Assembly (NCBI GenBank): GCA_030537455.1
Contig: JAUNMR010000020.1
Span: 18,930 to 68,715, forward strand
Direction of reading: 5' to 3'
DNA from: Planctomycetia bacterium
Lineage (GTDB): Bacteria; Planctomycetota; Planctomycetia; Pirellulales; Thermoguttaceae
DNA: 49,786 nucleotides
Each line of letters opens with the position of its first letter. Within the stretch, counting starts at the first letter, position 1. Below, in pieces: positions 7,581 through 17,048 of this stretch. The notes beneath the pieces were generated by a model that did not search any database, had not been told where the DNA came from, and worked only from the letters and a program-made list of their open reading frames with translations. A program made the translations under genes and the position numbers.

Positions 7581-9470
7581 ATGAGTACTTCCTATCACCG
7601 TTTGCTTGAAGGACGCTTGAAAAAAGGCGTTTCGTTCAAGCTTGCCTACCTGACCCTAATGGCAATAGCATGTCTTGGTCAAAACGTACGTGTGCAGGGG
7701 TCAGAATCTTCGCTCGAGTCTAATGTAACGCCGGTGAGTGGTCGTCTGGAATCTATTGGGGTTTTCAAGAACGGCGTGATTATCGTTGAAGAGACCTTCG
7801 ACGTTTCTGCTCCGGGACGGTATGTGACATTTGCGCCTCCAGAGCCGATTCATGGCGCGTTCTTTGTACAAAGCGAGGCTTTGGTCGAGACGACTTCAAG
7901 CGCAAGTGAAATCGAAATTCCACTTGCCGACGCCGAAGATATCGATTGGCGTCACGACTTCGAAGGACGTTGGCTCAGAGTGGTACTTCCTGGAGAACAG
8001 ACGCCAACCACTGTTCGCGTCCTCCCCCTCAAGAAGCGCGTGACCAATGATTTATCGTCTCGAACTCCCAACGTGTCGTTATACGCAAACTCGTCTTACT
8101 TCAATTCGAGTGTTTCTCAGAACAATAGCTCAGATAATGTTCTTTTGCAAACAGAAGAGGGCGAAACGATTTGGATTAGCAACTGGAACTCAATTCAGTC
8201 TGTACGTCTAGCCTCCAGCGAATTGCCTGAGACGGTTACCAGAGCGAAGTCACGTCTGATCTTTGACGTCAAATCTCTTCCCGAAGGCAAACAAACCGCG
8301 TCGATTCATCTGTTCTATTTGGCACGTGGCGCAACCTGGGCGCCTCAATACAAAGTTGATTTACTCAGTGCGACTCGCTTGAGTCTCGAAGAGTCTGCCG
8401 TGATCATCAATCAATGGCGTGATCTCGCTGACGTTAAACTCTTTTTATACAGTGGGTATCCCCAGGTGAAATACCTCGGCGTGTCGTCTCCTCTTTCTCC
8501 GGAAGTTGACTTGCCCCAGTACTTCCAGATGATAACTCAAGCGTCTGGGAGCAGCGCTCGTACAAGCGCATTGGTAACGCAACAGGCGGTTCTGGTTAAC
8601 AATGCGAGATTTCTTGGCGAAGATTCTTCAATGACAGGCGACGACTCGACCTTCGGCGATGGCGTTGACGTTTACGCTCAACCTGTTGGCGAGTTGACAT
8701 TGCAGAAGGGTGAGCGCTCGCTCTACAAGGTTGCACAAGCAGAGGCAGATTATAAACGCATGGTTTATTGGAATATCGTCGACGTTCGAGACGCCATGGG
8801 ACGTTATCGGACGGTTTATTCGCGTTCCACAAGCGAGGGCGACGCTCCTGTGTATGGTCAAACGACCAGTGGCGAAGGCATAAGCGACTATCCGAATCAG
8901 TTTCTTGAGCCTTGGGACGTTATTATCTTTAAAAATCCCTTCGCCTTTCCTCTGACAACTGCGCCTGCATCGACTATTATGAACGGTCGGTTCTTAGGAC
9001 AAAACGATCTGTTTTGGACTAACCCCAATGAGCAGGCGATTTTGCCCGTGACGAAAGCCTTGAGTTTGCGAGTACGTTCCGTCGAGAATGAACGCGTCTT
9101 TGACGTCACAGACGTTCAGAATCGCGAGAGAATTGACGTAAACAATAGTTCTTACCTCATGCCGGATTTCTGGGGAAAAACTGTCCAGATATGTGGTACT
9201 AACTATCGCGTTGCAGTTATAGACGCTGAAATTACATTGACGAACCAACGTGATCAGGAGACTGAGATTAAGATCAGCCGACAATTCTCCGGCGTGATTA
9301 TTCCAGAGTCGATTGAGAATTTCGAACCGGAGATCAAGGTCTTGACTTCCGCGTCTTCCTCATACCCGTACACTTGGAACCTGCGTAATGAGATGCGCTG
9401 GACTACAAAGTTAGCGCCGAAGGAGAGTAAGGTTCTCAAGTTCTCTTATCAACTTCTCATTCTGCAGTAA
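7581..9470 (+). CDS. Exported DUF4139 domain protein
   Basis: A 629-residue protein with a strong ribosome binding site (AAAGGAG) and an N-terminal hydrophobic signal segment (about residues 17-40, cleavage near RVQG-SE). The segment IHLFYLARGATWAPQYKVDL (about 243-262) and the C-terminal LTNQRDQETEIKISR match the DUF4139 family, beta-rich proteins related to the mucoidy-inhibitor A group. A Ser/Asn-rich stretch lies around 160-185. The biochemical function of the family is not known; a surface or periplasmic location is inferred. Its own promoter and a terminator at 9515 suggest independent transcription. Confidence 0.75.
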   Translation: MSTSYHRLLEGRLKKGVSFKLAYLTLMAIACLGQNVRVQGSESSLESNVTPVSGRLESIGVFKNGVIIVEETFDVSAPGRYVTFAPPEPIHGAFFVQSEALVETTSSASEIEIPLADAEDIDWRHDFEGRWLRVVLPGEQTPTTVRVLPLKKRVTNDLSSRTPNVSLYANSSYFNSSVSQNNSSDNVLLQTEEGETIWISNWNSIQSVRLASSELPETVTRAKSRLIFDVKSLPEGKQTASIHLFYLARGATWAPQYKVDLLSATRLSLEESAVIINQWRDLADVKLFLYSGYPQVKYLGVSSPLSPEVDLPQYFQMITQASGSSARTSALVTQQAVLVNNARFLGEDSSMTGDDSTFGDGVDVYAQPVGELTLQKGERSLYKVAQAEADYKRMVYWNIVDVRDAMGRYRTVYSRSTSEGDAPVYGQTTSGEGISDYPNQFLEPWDVIIFKNPFAFPLTTAPASTIMNGRFLGQNDLFWTNPNEQAILPVTKALSLRVRSVENERVFDVTDVQNRERIDVNNSSYLMPDFWGKTVQICGTNYRVAVIDAEITLTNQRDQETEIKISRQFSGVIIPESIENFEPEIKVLTSASSSYPYTWNLRNEMRWTTKLAPKESKVLKFSYQLLILQ

Positions 9471-9514
9471 AACAGTCTAAACTATTGTAGACGCCGCGCT
9501 CAGATTCTATAATT

Positions 9515-9558
9515 CAGAGCAACTGTGTGAAAACGCGGTTGCTCTGGACTCTTTTATG
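9515..9558 (+). terminator. Hairpin terminator after the DUF4139 gene
   Basis: A perfect 9-bp stem (CAGAGCAAC 9515-9523, GTTGCTCTG 9538-9546) is followed by a modest T-rich tract (actctttta). Confidence 0.65.
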
Positions 9559-9633
9559 CTGGAACAGAGCGCTTCGATTATTCACGGTATTACGAAGGGT
9601 TACGACCTTAGCTGTAGCCTTTGAGTCGTTGTT

Positions 9634-12225
9634 ATGATAGAACTAAAAATCATTGGCATGACGTGTGCGGTTTGCGCCGGTCGTGTAGAGCGTGCATTAC
9701 AGAGTGTGTCTGGCGTTACAGAGGTTTCTGTGAATCTCTTAACAAATTTTGCTCGCGTCGAAGGCGACACGACTGTTGACGCATTGATCGGCGCTGTCCA
9801 AAAGGCAGGGTACGACGCTGTCGCGCTGGATACGTATGGTTCACGTAATACAGAGGAATCAGAGTCGACAAGGGGCAAACTACGCGATTCCCTAAATGTT
9901 GACCTTAGCGCCATTAAGCTACGGCTCGTTGTGTCCGTGTGCCTCTTTCTTGCGCTGTGGTACTGCTCGACGTGTATCGGTATGTTTGGCTTTGCGGCGC
10001 CAAGCTTTTTGCATAATCCGCACAATCAAGTCATTGTTCAAATTCTTTTGTCGGCGACGCTTTTGTTTATCAATCACACGTACTTTACGAGCGGATTACG
10101 CCATGCAATGGCATTGGCGCCCAATATGGACACGCTCGTGGCTCTGGGGTCGGGCGTATCCTTTCTTTATAGTTTGGCGCATGTGTTTTATACCTACGAC
10201 GTCTTTTCCAGACAAAACGTCGCTGATTTGGCGTCGAATGCATTGAGTTTTAACAACTTGTACTTTGAATCGGCTGGTGGTATTTTAGTTTTCATTAGTA
10301 TAGGCAAGCTTTTAGAGGCTCGTGCTAAAGGTCAGGCGACCAATGCGTTAAAACGACTTGTATCCCTTGCGCCCGACGACGCTTTGATTTTACGCGACGG
10401 CGTCGCCACGCTAACGCCGTCCTCGAGAATTCTCGTTGGCGACGTCTTTATTTTACACCCTGGCGATCGTGCGCCTGTCGACGGTGTTGTGGAAGAAGGG
10501 ACGAGTACCGTTGACGAATCGTCTCTAACCGGCGAAAGTCTACCGGTAGATAAACTGATCGGTTCGTCAATAACCTCAGGCTCATTAAATCTGACAGGCG
10601 TCCTACACTGCCGCGCAACCCGTGTTGGGGCGGACACTTTTCTCGCTCAGGTCATTAAGGTTACGACAGAAGCGACTTCCACCAAAGCGCCGGTTGCTCG
10701 ACTAGCGGATCAAACGTCGGCTGTTTTTGTCCCAATTGTGATAGGCATAGCCGTCCTTACGACCGTTGTGTGGACGTTCCTGGGGCAGAGTTTAGGTTTC
10801 GCGCTGGTTCGCGGAGTATCGGTATTGGTGATAAGTTGTCCTTGTGCTCTAGGTTTGGCGACTCCTGCGTCAATTATGGTTGGCATGGGCGTCGGCGCGC
10901 GTAGGGGCATACTCTTTAAGCGCGCCGAGGCGCTTGAAACCACGGGTAAGTGTCGTATCGTTGCGTTGGATAAAACCGGCGTTGTGACTGTTGGCACACC
11001 GAATGTGTCAAGTGTTCATGTTGAAGAGAAATCGAACCGAACTCTACTGTATGAAATCACTTCGGCTCTTGAATCTCGTAGTAATCATCCCTTAGCGAAA
11101 TCACTCTCGCGCTACCTTGAGGAGCAGACAGACGTCGCTTTTGAGCGCTCAAATGTTGAAATCGTAGACTTTCGAGAACATCCGGGCAATGGACTATCAG
11201 CACAGATTAACGGTCAATTCGCAATTGCTGGAAATTACGAGTTTGTTACCAAGTACATCTCGATACCATCGCAAAGCTACAAAGACACGTTGTCTCTCGC
11301 TGAACGTGGAGAAACTATCGTCTATATTGGGTACGGAGAAGATTTCTTAGGATTCTTCACACTGGCAGACTTACCGCGAGACGACAGCGCCAAAGCGATT
11401 GCGGAACTGTCTGCTCTCAAACTTCACACGGTAATGCTAACAGGCGACTTAGAATTAGTCGCGTCGACCATTGCCAAGACGGTCGGCATTGACGAATATC
11501 ACGCGAATCTTCTGCCCGTCGATAAAGAGCGTAAGGTAAGCGAACTCAAAGAGTTGGGCAAAGTTTTGTTTGTAGGCGACGGTATAAACGACGCGCCCGC
11601 CCTTGCACGTGCGGATATCGGTTGCGCCGTTGGCGCGGGTTCCGACGTGGCGTTGGACTCCGCCGATCTCGTCTTGGTGAATAATTCGCTTGTCGATTTG
11701 TGTCGTGCAATACGTTTGAGTCGTGCGACGCTCTTTAATATTAAAGAGAATCTATTCTGGGCTTTTATTTATAATATAATAGGCATACCGCTTGCCGCCG
11801 GCGTCTTTATCCCAGTCTTTGGCTGGACGTTACGACCGTCCTATGGCGCGTTAGCGATGTGCGCGTCTAGTTTTTTCGTGGTAACCAACGCATTACGTCT
11901 GAACTGGGTCAAACTGGACGGCTCTCACATTAGCAAGCGCCGTTCTCTTGTGACGCTAGAGTCTGAGACGTCTACCATTATCAGAGGCAGAGAGATGAAA
12001 CGTACGATTCAAATTGAAGGAATGATGTGTTCGCACTGTGAGGGACATGTTAAAAGAGCTCTTGAACAATTGCCGTTTGTAACGAGCGCACAAGCGAGTC
12101 ATACCTCCGGCACAGCAGAGGTTCTCCTGTCAGAAAACGTCCCAAGCGACGAGGAAATCGACTCGATTCTAACACAGACCGTTGTCGAACAAGGGTACGA
12201 AGTTAAGGGAGTCTTGCATAGTTAA
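9634..12225 (+). CDS. copA: Copper-type P1B ATPase with an additional C-terminal metal-binding domain
   Basis: An 863-residue heavy-metal exporting ATPase of the inner membrane. The N-terminal HMA domain has the metal site C11-A-V-C14. Membrane helices follow, then the actuator TGES, the transport motif C402-P-C404, the phosphorylation site D446-KTG, and GDGINDAP from about 648. CPC and CxxC indicate Cu(I)/Ag(I). The segment after D446 reads DKTGVVT, where the canonical form is DKTGT(L/V/I)T. A second complete HMA domain with GMMCSHC occupies the last 76 residues (788-863) behind a charged linker, whereas most CopA proteins have HMA domains only at the N terminus. The gene converges with the glycosyltransferase gene, 5 bp away. 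Confidence 0.93.
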   Translation: MIELKIIGMTCAVCAGRVERALQSVSGVTEVSVNLLTNFARVEGDTTVDALIGAVQKAGYDAVALDTYGSRNTEESESTRGKLRDSLNVDLSAIKLRLVVSVCLFLALWYCSTCIGMFGFAAPSFLHNPHNQVIVQILLSATLLFINHTYFTSGLRHAMALAPNMDTLVALGSGVSFLYSLAHVFYTYDVFSRQNVADLASNALSFNNLYFESAGGILVFISIGKLLEARAKGQATNALKRLVSLAPDDALILRDGVATLTPSSRILVGDVFILHPGDRAPVDGVVEEGTSTVDESSLTGESLPVDKLIGSSITSGSLNLTGVLHCRATRVGADTFLAQVIKVTTEATSTKAPVARLADQTSAVFVPIVIGIAVLTTVVWTFLGQSLGFALVRGVSVLVISCPCALGLATPASIMVGMGVGARRGILFKRAEALETTGKCRIVALDKTGVVTVGTPNVSSVHVEEKSNRTLLYEITSALESRSNHPLAKSLSRYLEEQTDVAFERSNVEIVDFREHPGNGLSAQINGQFAIAGNYEFVTKYISIPSQSYKDTLSLAERGETIVYIGYGEDFLGFFTLADLPRDDSAKAIAELSALKLHTVMLTGDLELVASTIAKTVGIDEYHANLLPVDKERKVSELKELGKVLFVGDGINDAPALARADIGCAVGAGSDVALDSADLVLVNNSLVDLCRAIRLSRATLFNIKENLFWAFIYNIIGIPLAAGVFIPVFGWTLRPSYGALAMCASSFFVVTNALRLNWVKLDGSHISKRRSLVTLESETSTIIRGREMKRTIQIEGMMCSHCEGHVKRALEQLPFVTSAQASHTSGTAEVLLSENVPSDEEIDSILTQTVVEQGYEVKGVLHS
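11995..12225 (+). other. CopZ-like C-terminal domain with an in-frame internal ATG
   Basis: Residue 788 of the ATPase is Met, encoded by ATG 11995 and preceded by the purine-rich AGAGGCAGAGAG. The 76 residues that follow (starting MKRTIQIEGMMCSHCEGHV) form a complete HMA fold of the size of the copper chaperone CopZ. It could be a fused chaperone, or also be made separately by internal initiation; nothing in the sequence proves separate synthesis. Confidence 0.45.
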
Positions 12226-12230
12226 GCCGG

Positions 12231-13010
12231 TTATCGTCGTCTAATAAGTCGTGACAGCCCAAGTCTTCCGATGACAATGAGCGCACGGAACGCTTCCTTT
12301 TGGTTAATTTTGGAGGAGCCGAACTGTCGATCTGTGAAGGTAATAGGGATTTCCGCCATACGCGCGCCGTGCCTTTTGAGGCGAAAGAGCGTTTCCTCGA
12401 AGAATGAATAGCCATTGGAGAGGAGACGCTCTTGTAGTAACGCACGAAGAGTTTCCACTCGGTAGATACGGTAAGAACCGCTATTGTCTCGTGTTTTGAG
12501 ACCTAGCATGATTCTGGCATAGCAATTAACGCCATAACTCATGATGCGTCGTGTCAGGGACCAATTGACGATACGACCGCCCTGGGTGTACCGTGAGCCA
12601 ATGATTATGTCGAGATTCCCTTGACTCTTTAAGATCTCCTCAATCATTTTTGGCGCGACGTCCACGGGATGGCTAAAGTCGGCGTCCAGATTGATTAGGT
12701 AGTCATAGTTATTATCGACCGCAAATTGAAAGGCGCGTAGTACCGCAGAGCCAAGACCACGTTCGTCTTTTCTCACGATACCATGAAAGTAGGGTTCGGT
12801 TTGAACTGTCTGTAGAACCCAGTCGCCGGTTCCGTCGGGCGAATTATCGTCGACTACAAGTATTTCGACCTCGGGAAGAGTAGTATGAATCTGCTCTATC
12901 AGTCGCGGTAAGTTCTCGATTTCGTTATAGGTTGCCAAGGCGACCAAAATTCTCGGAAAACAATTGGACTCGATTGAAGTAAAGTTTGACATGCTGGCTT
13001 TTCTTCTCAT
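12231..13010 (-). CDS. Polyprenol-phosphate mannosyltransferase-like GT2 glycosyltransferase
   Basis: A 259-residue GT-A protein resembling dolichyl/polyprenyl-phosphate mannose synthase. Motifs are VALATYNEIENLPRLI, ILVVDDNSPDGTGDWV, the metal site NLDADFSHP, IIGSRYTQGG, NSGSYRIYR and the acceptor-loop GYSFFEETLFRLKRHG. Without C-terminal membrane helices, it matches the soluble catalytic form. It would move a sugar from a nucleotide donor to a lipid carrier at the inner face of the membrane. The first ATG (13010) has an AGGT about 9 bp upstream; ATG 12992 is also possible. Confidence 0.85.
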   Translation of the reverse strand: MRRKASMSNFTSIESNCFPRILVALATYNEIENLPRLIEQIHTTLPEVEILVVDDNSPDGTGDWVLQTVQTEPYFHGIVRKDERGLGSAVLRAFQFAVDNNYDYLINLDADFSHPVDVAPKMIEEILKSQGNLDIIIGSRYTQGGRIVNWSLTRRIMSYGVNCYARIMLGLKTRDNSGSYRIYRVETLRALLQERLLSNGYSFFEETLFRLKRHGARMAEIPITFTDRQFGSSKINQKEAFRALIVIGRLGLSRLIRRR

Positions 13011-13131
13011 TCAACTACCTAAGCGCATACGTATGGAGCCTTGTGCTGGTTGTTAACGTCGCTTTGTTACGCAGTTGATCTTGTGTAGGCGCGCTGCCTT
13101 TCGTTTCCAGACGTCGCTGGAGCACAAGAGT

Positions 13132-13842
13132 TCAGTCTTGTTTTTCAAGCGATTGATATGCTTGTTGCGCGGCGCTTTGTTCTGCGTCTCGTTTTGTTGT
13201 TCTCCAGACGCCCAAGTATTTATGGGAATTTACTTTCACGAGCGCTTGAAAAAGACGCGAGTGTGGCGGTCCTTTTTCTTCGACGATAGAGTACTCAGGC
13301 TGAATTCCCGGAAAACGTTTGGCGACCAGTATTTGTAAGCGAGATTTAAAATCCTCGTCGAGCACGTCGCAAGGAGGAGTGTGATTTTGTGTGGACGCGT
13401 CGTTGGAAAAAAAAGCGTCGATTGTGGGTCTAAAGACGCGAATAATAAAGGCGCGTGCTATTTCGTATCCTCCGTCGAGAAAAAGCGCGCCTATGACCGC
13501 TTCCAATACATTGGAGATAATCGAATCAGGCAACGTAACGACGCCTTTACCGAGTAAGATGAACTGCGGTAACTCAAGTTGCTTGGCAATGAGACAACAA
13601 GATTTTCGGCTCACGACGATCGATTTAATATGCGACAGTTCTCCTTCTGGCAATGGAGGGTTACAGTTGTAGAGTAAATCCGAAACGACCAGACCTAAAA
13701 TGGAGTCTCCCAGAAACTCTAGTCGCTCGTTTGACTCGATGTGAGTTCGCGCACAAGAGGCATGGGTGAATGCCATTTTGAGTAACTCGGGGTTATTAAA
13801 GCGATACCCAAGGATCGTTTCACATGTATTAAGGTTCGACAC
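13132..13842 (-). CDS. rnc: Ribonuclease III
   Basis: A 236-residue double-strand RNA endonuclease. The signature NERLEFLGD (residues 38-46) and a C-terminal dsRNA-binding domain (about 163-233) are present. The second metal-binding region reads SNVLEAVIGALFLDGG, so the acidic residue usually found in ADxxEAxIGA is Asn111 while Glu114 is retained. The start is GTG 13842 without a strong ribosome binding site; an in-frame stop lies close upstream with no other start between. The family matures rRNA and regulates mRNAs. It lies 83 bp downstream of the kinase gene and may be cotranscribed with it. Confidence 0.9.
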   Translation of the reverse strand: MSNLNTCETILGYRFNNPELLKMAFTHASCARTHIESNERLEFLGDSILGLVVSDLLYNCNPPLPEGELSHIKSIVVSRKSCCLIAKQLELPQFILLGKGVVTLPDSIISNVLEAVIGALFLDGGYEIARAFIIRVFRPTIDAFFSNDASTQNHTPPCDVLDEDFKSRLQILVAKRFPGIQPEYSIVEEKGPPHSRLFQALVKVNSHKYLGVWRTTKRDAEQSAAQQAYQSLEKQD

Positions 13843-13925
13843 AATAGAACTTTCGATGGCAAGCGTCTGTCAGATCGACGATATTGTTAAAGCGTTCAAC
13901 AAGTCGCTAGCGGAAGGTTGCCTCC

Positions 13926-16016
13926 TCATGTAAATGAAGAAATAATAACGCCAATCAAGGCTAATGCCAGTACGACCAGCAACGGAAAGAGCACATATTT
14001 CATCCCTGTCGTTTTGTATTGTTCGAGTTTTGTGGTTCGACTTTGTTCAAAATTGACAGCTCTTTGTAGAACCTTAATCTGACTACTCAGATTGTTTGAA
14101 CTACCGCTCGCGCCAGTGTTCGAATTGGGGAGTTTAATTACAGGGGGTTTCCTCGCGGAATCAACGACTTCTCCATTGCTCGTAGTTACCCTTACGGGGC
14201 TGGGATAGTCAGAACCGAAGTCACGCGTACGGGATTGCGATCTTGACGAAGCGCTAATACGATGTGGGATAGTGGAGGAGCCTGTTGAAAAAGAGTCCTG
14301 ATTTACAAACGCGTTGTTAATAAAGGTACATTCGACATTCTGCGCGTCCCAAAAATTCTCACGATTAGGGAATTGTGGCAACATCTTCATAGGCGAGGTT
14401 AATTCGCCTTTCGACGGCGTCCACCTTGCCAAGGTTTCATAGACCTGTCTCGCTGTGCGCACTCGCTCGCTTGGACGTTTGGCTATCATTTGCATAACCA
14501 AGTTAGAGAGATCATGTGGGATCCGATTGTCGTATTCAATAGGAGCTGGAGGAACCGTGTTTGAATAGATAACCTGCGCTTGCATCTCGGGTCGACCCGG
14601 CGTATTGGGGTAGGGTAACTCTCCTGTGAGGAGAAAGTAAAAGGCACAACCTAGGGAATAAATATCCCAGAGGGGGGAGATTTGAGCAGGCGTTTGGATT
14701 TGATCAGGAGCCATATAGTCCCAAGTTCCCTGAGCCTTGCGTCGAAATCTTTCCATTTCCTCTTGAGAGCTATAGTAGTTAATAGCTTCATTGTTCTCCC
14801 AATCGACAATTCTTTGGTATATTTCCGTGGGTTGTTGGGTTTCAAGGAACGTTGGTATAACAGAGACAGAACCGTAGTCTGAGAGTTTAACGTCGCCCTG
14901 TTTAGAGAGTAGAATATTTCCTAGTTTAACGTCACGATGGATTAATCCATTTTGGTGAAGGAAGTCTAGCCCGCGAGCGGTTTCGGAAATGATATAGGAC
15001 GCCATACGGTAGTCTACTTTTCCGAGACGCGCAAGTAGTTTGCGAGCGTCGCCTCCGTCGATGTACTCTGAAATCGAATAATGGATGTGTTTATCCATGT
15101 CCTTGAGAATACACCGCACTAGGTTGTCGTGTCGCGCGATTTGTCCAAGAAGCGCCTCTCTCTCGAACATTCCTAACTTTGAAAGTTCGACACGTCGAGG
15201 AATAATCTTAATAGCGACGTCGTTTACTTGTCTTGGGCGAGAACGGTCGGCGTTTGTGGGATTGTCACGTTTTCTTCCGAGGAAAACTCGTCCGTTTCCG
15301 CCTTTTCCCAAAAAGTCAACCAGGCGGTAATCACCCAAGAAAAAAGTCGCTTTACCGCTACGAATCTTAGAAGCTTGCCAACTGTTGATCTTGTTAAGCT
15401 CTTGTAGACGCGTCAAGAGCTTATCGCCAAAGACTTGTAATATTTCTGGCGTTAGGAGACGATTAACACGTTGCGTTGCAGGGGAACCATGAGAACCTAC
15501 GTTGGGGTGTTCCTGTGCTTGAGATTCCTGTATGTGTTCCCCGACAGCGTCGTCGAAGATCTTATCAAGCTGGGTTGACGGAAGATTGGCGTCAGCTCTG
15601 GTGGGGTTTTTTGCGTTGTAAATTCTCTGTGCTAGCGACTCAAAATCTTGACTGGAAATAGAGGGGACGTCGGCGTTTGATTCATTAAGGAGATCGTAGG
15701 TGGATTTTCCTTGGGGATTCAAGGAGGCGTCGCTTGAAGAATCTCCTTCTTTTTCTTCTTCATTCGTATTCTGAGAAGATTGATCGCTTGCCCCTTGGCT
15801 ATGCGCATCGCGGTTATAAATAACAATTGGCTCAAAATCAGGGGTAGGGCGTTGATTGGCATTCTCTGATTCCGCAATCAAACGACAAAAATCATCTAGA
15901 TCGATTCCTTGCTCTTGGATGAACTCTGTAAAAACGTCCTGAAAGATCTCCTCAAGTTCCTTTTCTGGTATGAGCGCGCTTCTGATAAGAGTTTGATAAA
16001 CGGTTGGGTCAGGCAT
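13926..16016 (-). CDS. Tail-anchored Ser/Thr protein kinase
   Basis: A 696-residue protein with a GGGGGAT ribosome binding site. An acidic, low-complexity N-terminal region (1-180) and a short helical module (about 186-222) precede a Hanks-type kinase domain (about 229-535). The glycine loop is GKGGNGRVFLG, the ATP lysine is K270 (VAIKII), the catalytic loop is H360-RDVKLGN, and the metal loop reads D380-Y-G instead of DFG. The activation segment contains an insertion before GTWDYMAPDQ. A Ser-rich linker and coiled coil lead to a transmembrane helix at about 671-692, leaving only about four residues beyond it. The whole protein therefore faces the cytoplasm, with no external sensor domain. 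Confidence 0.9.
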   Translation of the reverse strand: MPDPTVYQTLIRSALIPEKELEEIFQDVFTEFIQEQGIDLDDFCRLIAESENANQRPTPDFEPIVIYNRDAHSQGASDQSSQNTNEEEKEGDSSSDASLNPQGKSTYDLLNESNADVPSISSQDFESLAQRIYNAKNPTRADANLPSTQLDKIFDDAVGEHIQESQAQEHPNVGSHGSPATQRVNRLLTPEILQVFGDKLLTRLQELNKINSWQASKIRSGKATFFLGDYRLVDFLGKGGNGRVFLGRKRDNPTNADRSRPRQVNDVAIKIIPRRVELSKLGMFEREALLGQIARHDNLVRCILKDMDKHIHYSISEYIDGGDARKLLARLGKVDYRMASYIISETARGLDFLHQNGLIHRDVKLGNILLSKQGDVKLSDYGSVSVIPTFLETQQPTEIYQRIVDWENNEAINYYSSQEEMERFRRKAQGTWDYMAPDQIQTPAQISPLWDIYSLGCAFYFLLTGELPYPNTPGRPEMQAQVIYSNTVPPAPIEYDNRIPHDLSNLVMQMIAKRPSERVRTARQVYETLARWTPSKGELTSPMKMLPQFPNRENFWDAQNVECTFINNAFVNQDSFSTGSSTIPHRISASSRSQSRTRDFGSDYPSPVRVTTSNGEVVDSARKPPVIKLPNSNTGASGSSNNLSSQIKVLQRAVNFEQSRTTKLEQYKTTGMKYVLFPLLVVLALALIGVIISSFT

Positions 16017-16146
16017 TGTATCCCCCAGATCAAGACGAAGTCGTCCACGATTTCAAAATACTTGTCATACCACGTTTAACGCAATAGGTCGGCGCCAATA
16101 GCGTCTATGCGTCACTGACGCCACATTAGTGATACGTTACGTCGAG

Positions 16147-16839
16147 TTAATACGTAATAAACCGTCTCCAATTAGGGCGTGGCGATTTAAAAACCACTGT
16201 TTCTTTTGTGGTGGGATGTACCAGAGTAAGTTCAGCGGCGTGTAAACAAATACCGAGACCCTCGTAGTACTTTGCGCCATACTTGGCGTCGCCCACGATT
16301 GGATTGCCTAGATGGGAAAACTGGAGACGAATCTGATGTTTACGACCAGTTTTCAACTCGATTTCTACCAGTGTGTTTGCCGTGAACCTCTGTAATACGC
16401 GATACTTCAAACGCGCCTCTTTAGGTTTGAATTTTACGGGAACTCTTGCATTTGGAGCGCTGACCCAGAGACGATGGTTGTTTGGGTCTTCACAAATAAC
16501 GTTAATGAGCTCGCCTTGATCTTCGGACAAAACGCCATGGAGAAGCGCATGATAAACTTTACGCACGGCATGTGTTTTAAATTGCTCGTTGAGCCGGTTA
16601 GCGGCTTTTGAGGTGCGAGCAAAAACGACAACGCCGGAAACGGGCAGGTCAAGTCGTGTTACAACGCCTAGATACACCGCTCCGGGCTTGTTATATTTCT
16701 CTTTGATATATTTCTGTGCGAGTGTAAACAAAGATTCAACTCCAACCGGCGCGCCTTGAGTCGCCAGACCGATTGGTTTGTCAAGCGTTAAAAGATGATT
16801 GTCTTCGTAAATTACACGAAACGGAAATATATCGTCCAT
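16147..16839 (-). CDS. RluA-family pseudouridine synthase
   Basis: A 230-residue protein isomerising uridine to pseudouridine in RNA. The catalytic motif reads TRLDLPVSG with Asp64, where the usual form is HRLDxxTSG. The segment ELKTGRKHQIRLQFSHLGNPIVGD is typical for the family. No S4 RNA-binding domain is present, as in the short RluA/RluC-like forms. The exact target (23S rRNA or tRNA) cannot be told from the sequence. The ribosome binding site is weak. Confidence 0.85.
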   Translation of the reverse strand: MDDIFPFRVIYEDNHLLTLDKPIGLATQGAPVGVESLFTLAQKYIKEKYNKPGAVYLGVVTRLDLPVSGVVVFARTSKAANRLNEQFKTHAVRKVYHALLHGVLSEDQGELINVICEDPNNHRLWVSAPNARVPVKFKPKEARLKYRVLQRFTANTLVEIELKTGRKHQIRLQFSHLGNPIVGDAKYGAKYYEGLGICLHAAELTLVHPTTKETVVFKSPRPNWRRFITY

Positions 16840-17048
16840 GTCAACTATAGTTAGTCAGCGTGTTCGACCTGACGAGGTGAAAACCAGCTAATCGTTCTGG
16901 CGTTCTTATTCGAATGACGAGTCGTTCAGTTAGCAGGAGTCTGACTTTAAAAGATGAGACAAGTCGCGTACAGACGTCTATCTGGACGCTATACGCGACA
17001 AATATTAGTCCGTATTGTCAGACTGTTATGCTGGAAAGATTATATAGA

